The position numbers were made by a program, and so were the translations under genes. Positions 47,051 to 55,781 of a stretch of DNA of 64,000 nucleotides are shown piece by piece; the stretch's first letter is position 1, and the number at the start of each line of letters is the position of its first letter. Source of the stretch: Gardnerella vaginalis. Its GTDB lineage: Bacteria; Actinomycetota; Actinomycetes; Actinomycetales; Bifidobacteriaceae. The DNA is taken from NCBI RefSeq assembly GCF_040427915.1, contig NZ_JBETXJ010000002.1:310001-374000 (forward strand). Reading direction: 5' to 3'. A model generated the notes under the pieces. The model ran no database searches. It was not told the origin of the DNA and saw only the letters and a list, made by a program, of their open reading frames with translations.

Positions 47051-50000
47051 CTAACGAGCCGAATGCCTCCTACGCTTAGACGCAGCACCAGCCACTCCGA
47101 GTCCAGCAAACACCGCAGCGAAAGCAGCAAACACCGAGGAGCTAGCGCCAGTATTAACGCCACTCACGTCACCACGCTTGAGATTCATTCCAGCAGAGTT
47201 ACGCGCCGCGAGCATTCCATCACGCAAAGCTGCACGCGCAGCACGCAAACGAGCCAAAGCAGAATCAACCTGCCCCTGAGTAGCATTAGCGTCCGCTAAC
47301 ACTAAACGAGCATAATCCAAAGCCGCATTAAACTCACTCACCAAGCTAGAATCAGCCACTACACCATTAGCATTAGCCGAAACATCACCAAGAGCTTGAT
47401 CAACCTCAGCCTGCAAAACACTCTTATCAACAACATTATTAACACTAGTAGTATTCGAATCATTAACACCAACACCAGTATTAACATCGGTATCGGTTCC
47501 AAAATCATAGTCAGAACCACTACCAACACCACTACCACTATTAATAAGCCTATTATAAGAATCAATCAACTTTTGCTTAGCATCACGAAGCCTACGAAGA
47601 GCCTGATCAACCTGATCCTGCGTAGCATTAGGATCCTTAATAACACTATCCGCATCATTCAACGCCTGCTGATACTCCGCAACATCAGCAGCCTTACCAA
47701 TAATAAACGGAATAGACTTACGGAAATCAGGATCATTGCCCGCCTCAGTATTCAAATCAGACTTATCAGTCTTATGAGAATCAGCAAGCTTCTGCTTAGC
47801 ATCCTGAAGCTTCTTCAAAGCAGCGTCAACCTGAGCCTGCGTAGCATTCTTATCACCAAGAACCTTCTTAGCATCCTCAAGCGCCTGCTTGTAAGCCTCA
47901 GCCTCAGGAGAACCAACAGCATTCTGATACTCAGGAGTCTTAGTGAAATCAGAATCCTTACCAGCCTCAGCAGTCAAATCAGACTTATTAGTCTTATAAC
48001 CATCCGAAAGCTTAGACTTAGCATCCTGAAGCTTCTTCAAAGCCTCATCAACCTGAGCCTGCGTAGCATTCTTGTCGCCAAGAACCGTGTTCGCCTCATC
48101 GAGCGCCTTCTTGTAGGCTTCAAGAGCCTGCTTAGACGCATCATCACCCTTAGCTTGAGCATTCTGATACTCAGGAGTCTTAGTGAAATCAGAATCCTTA
48201 CCAGCCTCAACAGTCAAATCAGACTTATTAGTCTTATAACCATCCGAAAGCTTAGACTTAGCATCCTGAAGCTTCTTCAAAGCATCATCAACCTGAGCCT
48301 GGGTAGCATTAGCGTCACCAAGAACCTTCTTAGCGTCATCCAAAGCCGTCTTATAAGCTTCAAGAGCCTGCTTAGACGCATCATCATCCTTAGCTTGAGC
48401 ATTCTGATACTCAGGAGTCTTGGTGAAGTCGCCATCAGCATCTGCTTCAGACTTCAGCTTAGAAGGATCAGTCTTGTAGACGTTAGTAATCTTCTTCTTA
48501 GCATCTTGAAGTTCCTTTAGAGCCTTGTCAACTTCCTTCTGGGATGGGATGTCCTTTTCACCAGGCTTTGGCTTACCGTTCTCATCGAACTTGCCAAGCA
48601 AAGTCCTAGCTTTCTTCAACGCATCCTTATAAGCAGTGACGTCAGCATTATCCTTGTCGCCATCAGCCTTCTTAGAATCAGCGTTCTTGAACTCAGTAGT
48701 AGCCTCAAAGTCAGCATCCGCTACTGTGCCTCCGTCAGCAGTAGACTTCGCAGCTTCAGTATTCAAAGCCTTAGCATCGGTCGTAAAGGCGTCATCGATA
48801 GCTTTCTTTGCCTGTTGCAACTCATCCAAAGCTTTCTTAACATCAGCATTAGTTGGCTGCTTATCAACATCAGCATTCGAATCTGGGTTATTCACCTTGT
48901 TGATAAGTTCCTGCGCGGCCTTGAGCTTCTCGTTGTAAGCTTCCAGCTTCTTAGTTGCGGAATCATCTTTCTTTGCATCCTCTTCAGATTCAGCGTTCTT
49001 CTTTTCGAGCGCATTCTTGTACGCAACCGACTCTTCAAACTTAGGAGTTACAGGTTTGCCATCTTGATCTTTATCGCCGACTTCGTTAGAAAGCGGAGTT
49101 ACATTAGTCTTATAACTATCAGCAATAGTATTCTGATAGTTCTTGAGCTGCTTTACTAACGCATCAACCTCACGCTGAGTAAGCTTGTTTGTATCCTTAA
49201 GCTTTTCAGCAATCTTAGCAATCTGACCTTCAAAACCAGTTTGCTTAGTAGCATCACCCAAGTCCTTACCAGCCTGCTCATGCTTAGCGTTGTTAGCGTC
49301 ATCCTTGATAGCAGTAGCATTCTTGTATTCAGGCGTCTTCTTGAATACATCTTCTGCATATTGCTTGGCTTGCTTAAGCTTATCAACGTCCGTCTTGTAG
49401 CCGTCAACGATGTTTTGCTTAGCTTTCTTCAAAGCCTCAAGAGCTTCATCAATCTGCTTCTGAGTTGGATGATCGCTGAGGGTGCCAGATGTGTTATCTT
49501 GCGCCAACTTGCGTGCTTTTGCCAAAGCATCCTTGTACGCTTTCACATCATCATTGTCTACCTTATTGCCGTCAGCACCGTCCTTCTTCTTAGCATCAGC
49601 GTTCTTGAACTCTGGCGTATACTCGAAGTCGTCTTCAGTAACGGGAGCATGCTCAGCAGTAGACTTATTAATTTCTGTCTCAAGACCAGTAGTAACGGTC
49701 TTATACTTCTCAATCTCAGTACGAGCATCGTCAAGATCCTTAAGCGCGGCATCAATTTCTTTTTGAGTTGGCTGCGCATCCAAAGGCGTCTTGCTATCAG
49801 AATCTGCCTTCTTAAGCAATTCCTGAGCTTCAGCTAACGCTTTGTCGTATGCCTTTTTGGCTGCAGCAGCAGCGTTGTTCTTGGTGTCATCAGGAACAAG
49901 CTTGCCGTTATCTTCCTTCATGAAGTGAGGATCAGACGCATTGCGATACGCATCAGAAGTTTGCGTGCCTTCTGTAGGTGCAGCGCCATCTGTAGAGCCG

Positions 50001-53000
50001 TGCTTCTTTACGCTTTCCTTGAGCTTGTCGGTGTCGGTGTTGTAGGCGTCAAGAGCCGAACGCTTCTCGTTCAAGGTCTTAAGCGCATCATTAACTTCCT
50101 TCTGCGTTGCATCAGGCTTCTTGAGCAAGTCTTTTGCTGCATTAAGAGCAGCACCATACTCATCTACAGCCCTTTTAGCGGCATCATTCTTAGCATCATC
50201 AGCAGTTGTTCCGTCATCATTCTTGAAATCAGGATGCGAAGCATTCTTATACTCAGGCGTCTGCTTGGTGTTGTCATGCTCGTTAATCGACTTAAGCAAA
50301 TCGTCAGTATTGGTTGCAGCAAACTTGTTCAAGTCAGCAACTGCTTCATTCATTCCCTTAAGAATTGCATCAATATCCTTATCAAGCGGCTCACCTTGCG
50401 CATGTGCCTGAATATTCTTCAGGTAGTCTTTGTCATCAAGGTTGCCGTCCTTCTCAGGGGTATTCGTATCAGGAATATCCTTACCATTTGCTTGATCCTT
50501 AGGCATCTGTTTATTAAGCGCCTGGTGTAGCTTCTCTACAGCTTTGTCATACCTAGTCTTAGCAGCCTTTGCCTCTACACTTGCATCATCTGCAGATGCA
50601 TTCTTATACGCTGGGCTGTTTTGTATTGCGAGGTCATTAAATACAGCTGCCGAAAGCCTGCTGGTGTTAGTTGCATACTTGTCAATAACAGTACGAGCTT
50701 TTTCAAGAGCTGTCTTGGCTTCATTAATCAATCTTTGATCTGGAGCAGTTCCACCATTCTTAGCTTCTTCTAGCTTTTGCTTAAGCTCCTTGGCTTTTTG
50801 ATAAGCATCGTTGTAATCTTTGAACGCTTTCTTGGCGTCAGTATCACCTGCTTGCGCCTTATCAAAAGCGTTAAAGTATGCAGGCATCAGGTAACCGCTA
50901 AAGTTATCCGCAAGCACTTTCGTAAGTTCATCAGCGTTACTTGCATATTTTTCATGCAATACTTTTTCAGCAGCTTCAAGCTTCTTTTTAGCATCGTCAA
51001 CTTCAGCCTGAGTTGCTTTATCGTTCTTAAGAACCTTGCGCGCATTATCTAACGCGTTGTTATAGTTGTCAACAGCGGTTTTAGCAGCTTGCTTTTCTTG
51101 ATCATTAGCGCCGCTAGTCTGCTTGTCAAAGGCATTCTTGTAGAAAGTGCTCTTTTTGCCGTTTGGCTTGTCCGGCTCAGGATTATCAAAGGTGAGCTTT
51201 TCAGCAGTTATCAGCTGCGACTTATCGGTAGCTTTAGCATCAAGCGCCTTCTTAGCATTCTCAAGAGCTGTAATTGCAGCGTTAACGTCCTTTTGAGAAG
51301 CGTTTGGATCTGCTGAAAGATCCTTTGCCTTCTTTACAGCGTTATCGTAAGCTGTGCGCTCACCATCAGTTGCGTTTTGATAAGCTGGGTCGGCGTTAGT
51401 CAGCGTTTGAGTGCCCTGATTGTCCCTACCATCCTTCACCTTGCCATGCTCAGCAATAGCAGCGTTAAGCTTTTCTTTGTTGGTGGTGAAGTCATTAAGC
51501 TTTGCGCGTGCAGCATCAAGCTTTGCCTTGGCTTCGTCAACAGCCTTTTGCGTGGCGTTCTTGTCGTCCTTTACCTTATTAGCTTCAGCGAGCGCTTCAT
51601 CGTAAGCCTTCTTGGCGGCTTTAGCAGCTTCATTCTTCTTGGTATCAGGCTGACCACTTGCATCCTTGAAGTCAGGCTCAGTAACATTCTTATACCTATC
51701 AGTAGTTACAGTACCAGGTTTTTCAGCGGTAGCGCCTTCGGCAGCTTTACCATTAGCATCAATCGAGGCACTCAGCTTATCCTTCTTGGTAGCGTCACCA
51801 TCAAGAGCCTTGCGAGCCTTGTCTAACTTAATGGTCGCATTGTCAATATCAGCTTTTTGCTTCTCAGTAAGGTCAGACTCTTTTGTATCTTTAACTTGCT
51901 CGTACAAAGCTTTAGCAACTTTGAGTGCATCATCGTAGTCGCTCTTTACCTTGTCCGACGCGTTGTAGTACTCATGCTGCGTTGGAACTTCATTGCCCTC
52001 AACAGCAACAGTCTTGTGCTCCTCAACAGATGTCTTCAAATCTTTCGTCTTATGATTCATCTGCGGCACAAAGATAACGTTAATTGCCTTTGCCGTATTG
52101 CCTGGATGTCGATTTTTCTCCAGATAAACATCCTTATAGTACGACATTGCATACGGCTCAACAAACAGACGTGCCTTGAAAATCTTGCCCTTTTTAGCAG
52201 CCACCGTTACAGAGCCAGCTTCTTCATCCCATGTATACGAACCAGCTTCTGATAAATTATCACCGAGGTCTACGTCAGAATTAGAGACTTTCTGATTCCC
52301 ATACCAATAAGCGCCGTCCATATTGCCAAGCGTTAGCTCGCCCGTTGGCTCGCCATTTTGCAACGCATAGTGCATGTGCGACTTTTGCGCGGTATTCCCT
52401 GTACCTTCATAGGAAAGCAGCTCGCCGCCCTGAAGGTCACGCAAACCAGACTTTGGATTCTTTGGTGTAGCTTTCAGCAAACCAAGAATCTTTGTTGTAT
52501 TAAACTCTTCTGCTTTAGTTGGGTCGTAACGGTAGATGATAGTGGTTTTCTGATCATTACTCCAAGAAATACCTTCGTCGGTGTCGCGACCATCAATCTT
52601 GGTTTTAGTCCACGAAACGTCGTAATCCGTACGAATATTTGGAAGCTTTGTAAGCTTATTCGCCTTTATATCAGACGTAAACTCGGCAACCGCCTTATCG
52701 GTCTTGATTTTAACGGTAATCGTGTTTTCCGCCTGACCGTTCGAGATGCCCTGATTAGCTTGACCAGCTTTAGTAAAATTGCCCTTAAGATATTCAAGCG
52801 AAATCTGATCTACACTGGTAAGGCCAAGTTCTGTATTGGTCTTGTTGGCCTCAAAAATCGACTGCTTGATTCGGTTAAGCTCCGCGGTTGAGTAATCGAG
52901 TGGGTTGGCAACAAAGACTGCTTTGTCACCAGTTGGAACGGTAACATCCTTTTCTGCAACCTTCTTCAACACAAGGTCGCGCACAGCGATCTTCGGCGCA

Positions 53001-54697
53001 TCCTCAGTATCCACGCCGTCGAAATTAATTACAGCATTACCTTTATCAAACGAAATCTTATCTGCCGTAACGCCATTAATCTTGGCAAGCTTCGTCTTAA
53101 TTTCTTCCTGAACTTCAGCCGAAAGATTATTCGGGTCTTCAACAATCGGCTTTTCAATAACATCGTTATAACGCACAATAGTCAGCGGAATAGCCTGCGA
53201 CTTAAAACCAAGATCGGTAACGAAATGAGTATCTACGATAGATACACCAACTTTACTATTTGCTTTCGTTAATGCATTCTGATCGTATTCGTTGCTGCTA
53301 GTAGGAATTTTCTCATCGATAGTATCTAACTTTCGTTTACCAACCTTGCTTAACGCTTGAATTTGTGCTTCTAGCGATAGACCATCAATACCACTCTTGT
53401 TAACATGCGTTGTTTTGCCATTCTTTTTAGCATCATCCATAGCATTGTTGACATCTTTTTCGGTGATAGCAGCATCACTTACTTTTTTAACAATAGTTCC
53501 AGCACTTTTCGGAGGTACTAACAGAGCCGCTCTGAATTGATCTGATACTGCATCTTCTTTAGCACTTCCAGGAACTGGAGTTGGATTAATCTGAATCGAA
53601 CGTGTTGCAGAATAACCTTGCGCATTCTTAATACCTTTGGAATCACCACGTTCATCTTTACGGAAAATCCTATTCATGGTAAGTGTTGCAGAACCATCAA
53701 CGTTCTTTTCAAACACATATTCGCCAGAATATGGCTGATGTCCGTTATTGTCGGAATCAAAATCAATACTTCCTGCAGTTTTTTTGGTATTAATATGGTT
53801 TGAAGTTGAAGGAAATACAGCTACACGCGTAACAGCCTTATCTGCTCCATTAGCATCTTGCTGTTTAGGAAGCTTAAATATTATAGGATTATTTGCGAGT
53901 TGCTCATCATACTGATTATCCACTGTGCCAAAGCCATAAACGTTCGGCATTTCACCTGTTTGACTAGAGAAAGCTACTTCTTTTATGTCACCATTAGAAG
54001 CGCGATTCTGATTTTCAGATGTAGCGGCATCAGTTTGTGGATTTTCTTTCACCGCACGCTTTGTGCGCCTTGCAGGAGTTTCTGCAGTGGCGCTACTAGC
54101 TACATTAGTCTTATTATCATCAGTAGTCGCAGACTTATTATCCTTATTATCTACAGACTTACCATCAGCCTTAGAGTTCTCGCCCTTAGTGCTCTCAGTC
54201 TTACCAGTCTTATTCTCTTTAGCTGATTCAGTCGATGTAATAGGAGCAGCAGTTACCTTAGGTTCTACACTCTGCTTAGCATCTGCGGATTTCTTACTAT
54301 CAGTAGGCGCCTCCACCTTAGTCTGCTGAGGAGCCTCCACAACAGACTTAGTATCTACACTATTTTTATTAGAAGGCTCAGCTTTCTTAGAAGCCTCAAC
54401 CTTAGAAGCATCATCCTTCTTAGTAGTATCTGTCGCAGTCTTCTTAGAATCCTCAGCCTCAGCATTCTTCTTAGCAACTAAATTCTGCTCCTTTGCAGAA
54501 TCATTCGTATTAACAGGCGCAGTAGCAGCCTCCGCAGCCATTGCAGGAGTTGCGCCAAAAGCAATCGCCGCGCCAGCAATTACGCCAGCAGCACCAGCCG
54601 AAAGAGCAGCCACTTTGCGCATGTCAACAACCTTTGCAGACTTATCTTTTGCAGAACCAAATGTCTTGTTGGCGTGTTTACCAGATTTTGTAGTCAT
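47051..54697 (-). CDS. Giant wall-anchored surface protein with FIVAR-like repeats
   Basis: A 2548-residue secreted protein. It has a basic N-terminus and a signal peptide (helix AALSAGAAGVIAGAAIAFGA, cleavage near AMAAEA, residue 54), then a 180-residue Lys/Ser/Glu/Asp-rich linker, a beta-rich putative binding region (about residues 240-880), and about 17 helical repeats of 74-110 residues (about 890-2490). The repeats carry the FIVAR hallmarks TPEYQNA, A(Y/K)xxAL, NATQAQVDxAL and LQDAKxKL. The C-terminus has a VNTG sorting-type motif, a hydrophobic helix and KRRRHSAR. Family knowledge suggests adhesion or biofilm matrix, like other FIVAR proteins; ligand unknown. Three repeats are near identical at 240-bp spacing. 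A 13-C tract lies upstream of the promoter. Confidence 0.9.
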   Translation of the reverse strand: MTTKSGKHANKTFGSAKDKSAKVVDMRKVAALSAGAAGVIAGAAIAFGATPAMAAEAATAPVNTNDSAKEQNLVAKKNAEAEDSKKTATDTTKKDDASKVEASKKAEPSNKNSVDTKSVVEAPQQTKVEAPTDSKKSADAKQSVEPKVTAAPITSTESAKENKTGKTESTKGENSKADGKSVDNKDNKSATTDDNKTNVASSATAETPARRTKRAVKENPQTDAATSENQNRASNGDIKEVAFSSQTGEMPNVYGFGTVDNQYDEQLANNPIIFKLPKQQDANGADKAVTRVAVFPSTSNHINTKKTAGSIDFDSDNNGHQPYSGEYVFEKNVDGSATLTMNRIFRKDERGDSKGIKNAQGYSATRSIQINPTPVPGSAKEDAVSDQFRAALLVPPKSAGTIVKKVSDAAITEKDVNNAMDDAKKNGKTTHVNKSGIDGLSLEAQIQALSKVGKRKLDTIDEKIPTSSNEYDQNALTKANSKVGVSIVDTHFVTDLGFKSQAIPLTIVRYNDVIEKPIVEDPNNLSAEVQEEIKTKLAKINGVTADKISFDKGNAVINFDGVDTEDAPKIAVRDLVLKKVAEKDVTVPTGDKAVFVANPLDYSTAELNRIKQSIFEANKTNTELGLTSVDQISLEYLKGNFTKAGQANQGISNGQAENTITVKIKTDKAVAEFTSDIKANKLTKLPNIRTDYDVSWTKTKIDGRDTDEGISWSNDQKTTIIYRYDPTKAEEFNTTKILGLLKATPKNPKSGLRDLQGGELLSYEGTGNTAQKSHMHYALQNGEPTGELTLGNMDGAYWYGNQKVSNSDVDLGDNLSEAGSYTWDEEAGSVTVAAKKGKIFKARLFVEPYAMSYYKDVYLEKNRHPGNTAKAINVIFVPQMNHKTKDLKTSVEEHKTVAVEGNEVPTQHEYYNASDKVKSDYDDALKVAKALYEQVKDTKESDLTEKQKADIDNATIKLDKARKALDGDATKKDKLSASIDANGKAAEGATAEKPGTVTTDRYKNVTEPDFKDASGQPDTKKNEAAKAAKKAYDEALAEANKVKDDKNATQKAVDEAKAKLDAARAKLNDFTTNKEKLNAAIAEHGKVKDGRDNQGTQTLTNADPAYQNATDGERTAYDNAVKKAKDLSADPNASQKDVNAAITALENAKKALDAKATDKSQLITAEKLTFDNPEPDKPNGKKSTFYKNAFDKQTSGANDQEKQAAKTAVDNYNNALDNARKVLKNDKATQAEVDDAKKKLEAAEKVLHEKYASNADELTKVLADNFSGYLMPAYFNAFDKAQAGDTDAKKAFKDYNDAYQKAKELKQKLEEAKNGGTAPDQRLINEAKTALEKARTVIDKYATNTSRLSAAVFNDLAIQNSPAYKNASADDASVEAKAAKTRYDKAVEKLHQALNKQMPKDQANGKDIPDTNTPEKDGNLDDKDYLKNIQAHAQGEPLDKDIDAILKGMNEAVADLNKFAATNTDDLLKSINEHDNTKQTPEYKNASHPDFKNDDGTTADDAKNDAAKRAVDEYGAALNAAKDLLKKPDATQKEVNDALKTLNEKRSALDAYNTDTDKLKESVKKHGSTDGAAPTEGTQTSDAYRNASDPHFMKEDNGKLVPDDTKNNAAAAAKKAYDKALAEAQELLKKADSDSKTPLDAQPTQKEIDAALKDLDDARTEIEKYKTVTTGLETEINKSTAEHAPVTEDDFEYTPEFKNADAKKKDGADGNKVDNDDVKAYKDALAKARKLAQDNTSGTLSDHPTQKQIDEALEALKKAKQNIVDGYKTDVDKLKQAKQYAEDVFKKTPEYKNATAIKDDANNAKHEQAGKDLGDATKQTGFEGQIAKIAEKLKDTNKLTQREVDALVKQLKNYQNTIADSYKTNVTPLSNEVGDKDQDGKPVTPKFEESVAYKNALEKKNAESEEDAKKDDSATKKLEAYNEKLKAAQELINKVNNPDSNADVDKQPTNADVKKALDELQQAKKAIDDAFTTDAKALNTEAAKSTADGGTVADADFEATTEFKNADSKKADGDKDNADVTAYKDALKKARTLLGKFDENGKPKPGEKDIPSQKEVDKALKELQDAKKKITNVYKTDPSKLKSEADADGDFTKTPEYQNAQAKDDDASKQALEAYKTALDDAKKVLGDANATQAQVDDALKKLQDAKSKLSDGYKTNKSDLTVEAGKDSDFTKTPEYQNAQAKGDDASKQALEAYKKALDEANTVLGDKNATQAQVDEALKKLQDAKSKLSDGYKTNKSDLTAEAGKDSDFTKTPEYQNAVGSPEAEAYKQALEDAKKVLGDKNATQAQVDAALKKLQDAKQKLADSHKTDKSDLNTEAGNDPDFRKSIPFIIGKAADVAEYQQALNDADSVIKDPNATQDQVDQALRRLRDAKQKLIDSYNRLINSGSGVGSGSDYDFGTDTDVNTGVGVNDSNTTSVNNVVDKSVLQAEVDQALGDVSANANGVVADSSLVSEFNAALDYARLVLADANATQGQVDSALARLRAARAALRDGMLAARNSAGMNLKRGDVSGVNTGASSSVFAAFAAVFAGLGVAGAASKRRRHSAR
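47880..48440 (-). repeat. Near-identical 240-bp coding repeats in the surface-protein gene
   Basis: ATTCTGATACTCAGGAGTCT occurs at 47921, 48161 and 48401, exactly 240 bp (80 codons) apart, and the sequence around it is almost identical between units; one unit has a 6-codon deletion. This indicates recent duplication. The other repeat units of the array (48440-52000) are more diverged in DNA. Confidence 0.88.
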
Positions 54698-54778
54698 GTT
54701 CTCCTCTTTCGTGAGTTTAATTCGATTTATTTGATATTGCTTTGCGCGCCAACCGTGGCCCTCAAAGCCCTATAGTTT

Positions 54779-54826
54779 TTGACAATAGTTTTACACAGTC
54801 TTATAGCGTACATCTATAATGATGTA
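54779..54826 (+). promoter_or_regulatory. Plus-strand promoter-like sequence with adjacent palindrome
   Basis: TTGACA (54779-54784) and TATAGC (54802-54807) are 17 bp apart on the plus strand. Directly after comes TACATC-TATAAT-GATGTA (54809-54826), a perfect 6-bp inverted repeat. Transcription from it would run away from the surface-protein gene, towards the poly-C tract; no gene lies in that direction for 950 bp. Confidence 0.45.
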
Positions 54827-54844
54827 TCTAGCCTTTGATAAATC

Positions 54845-54872
54845 ATTATAACATTTTAGAAAAAATTTTGAA
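54845..54872 (-). promoter_or_regulatory. Likely promoter of the giant surface-protein gene
   Basis: On the minus strand TTCAAA (54872-54867) and TATAAT (54850-54845) are 16 bp apart. They lie about 150 bp upstream of the start codon, giving a leader of about 140 bases. GAGGAGAA precedes the ATG at 54697. Confidence 0.5.
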
Positions 54873-54910
54873 GACAACTAACAAATGTTTATAGCTTCGG
54901 GGGATACATA

Positions 54911-54923
54911 CCCCCCCCCCCCC
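54911..54923. repeat. Homopolymer of 13 C upstream of the surface-protein promoter
   Basis: Thirteen consecutive C, preceded by GGGGG-ATACATA. It lies about 40 bp upstream of the likely -35 of the surface-protein gene. Tracts of this length change length by polymerase slippage and could alter expression. Confidence 0.85.
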
Positions 54924-55490
54924 AAGCCTTTTATTTTAAGGGTTTTTGCGAGATATTTTTTTCAAAAATTCTTGCGATTCTGGCGAGTCAACCGCCACTT
55001 TTAGCTCACTCATCTAAACATTTGTATATGATACAAATCACATTTTTAGACCCTCTGCAGCGCGCTTTTTCTTTTATCCCGCGTTTGTTCCCATATCAGG
55101 TTGATATGTAAACAAGAGCAGGAATACTTGCCCGCGTTTGTTCCCATATTTGGCGTTTCAATAAACAAACGCGGGAATACCCCTCGCGAGTGTAGAAACA
55201 CCCAGCCCTCACACAACGCCAAGTAAGTGGAATCGTTCGCGCTGACTGCATAAAGTGCGGCGGAGATTCGAGATTTTTCGCCCTGAATAGAACTTGACTT
55301 CAAGTAAACAAAATCAAGAACACTTCCCCGATTTTGTTTACTTATCTGGCGTGTTGGTAAACAAAAACAAGAGTGGGTTCTTGCTTTTGTTTACTTATCA
55401 GTCATATAAGTCCACAAAACCAAGAATGCTCCCCCGACTTTGTTTACTTATCTGGCGTGTTGGTAAACAAAACCAAGAACAGAATGCCAG
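54924..55490. repeat. Non-coding block with five GTTTAC/GTAAAC palindromic repeats
   Basis: Copies lie at about 55078-55123, 55131-55174 (arms CCCGCGTTTGTT/AACAAACGCGGG), 55332-55366 (TTTTGTTTAC/GTAAACAAAA), 55385-55425 and 55439-55471. The inner sequences are alike (TTATCTGGCGTGTTG in two). Between them lie a solo end of the 182-bp element at about 55196-55222 and the start of the 88-bp hairpin repeat at 55262. No credible gene is seen in this 1-kb gap. Confidence 0.75.
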
Positions 55491-55491
55491 T

Positions 55492-55673
55492 GAGGGCTGG
55501 GTGATTCTTGGTCGAACAGTATAAGAGCGGCAGCCGATACCAAATAATCCAATGAGCCACCACTACAAACAAACTTCAACACAAAAACAAAATCAAAACC
55601 AAATCGGAACAACCGCAACAACAACCAACACGCAAGAGGCAGAGCGTTGTGAGACAAGAAACACCCAGCCCTC
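55492..55673. mobile_element. 182-bp element with 19-bp terminal inverted repeats, copy B (MITE-like)
   Basis: Same ends and same length as copy A at 27252-27433, in the same orientation. It lies between the palindrome cluster and the GH31 gene's 3' end. Short minus-strand frames inside both copies differ in frame and length, so they are not treated as genes. Confidence 0.7.
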
Positions 55674-55699
55674 ACGCAACATTAAGCAGGAATATCGCT

Positions 55700-55781
55700 C
55701 GCGCGTTACAGCGCGCTCACGTCTTCGCTTGCGTTGAAAGCACACTGTGCTTTCAACCTTAAGCAAGCTCAGCGCTACGAA
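55700..55781 (-). repeat. 58-bp exact repeat overlapping the 3' end of the GH31 gene
   Basis: From ACGTCTTCGC near 55720 to GCTCAGCGCT near 55777, this is the exact reverse complement of 33615-33672. It covers the last five codons and stop of the GH31 gene and the palindrome GTTGAAAGCAC/GTGCTTTCAAC just after it, which may serve as its terminator. Confidence 0.75.

Noticed and set aside
47880..48440. Regular spacing suggestive of a CRISPR array
   Set aside because: The units are 240 bp, in frame and protein-coding within one long gene; there are no short repeats with unique spacers and no cas genes.
47396..48520. Long plus-strand open frame (374 codons) antisense to the giant surface-protein gene
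   Set aside because: Its product is a monotonous Ile/Leu/Ser/Arg-rich repeat generated by reading the coding repeats backwards; no ribosome-binding site. The same holds for other plus-strand frames between 47 and 54 kb.
55448..55675. Small minus-strand frame in the 182-bp element copy B (and a similar one in copy A)
   Set aside because: The corresponding frame in copy A shifts and has different ends, so the protein is not conserved between copies; the repeat explains the resemblance.
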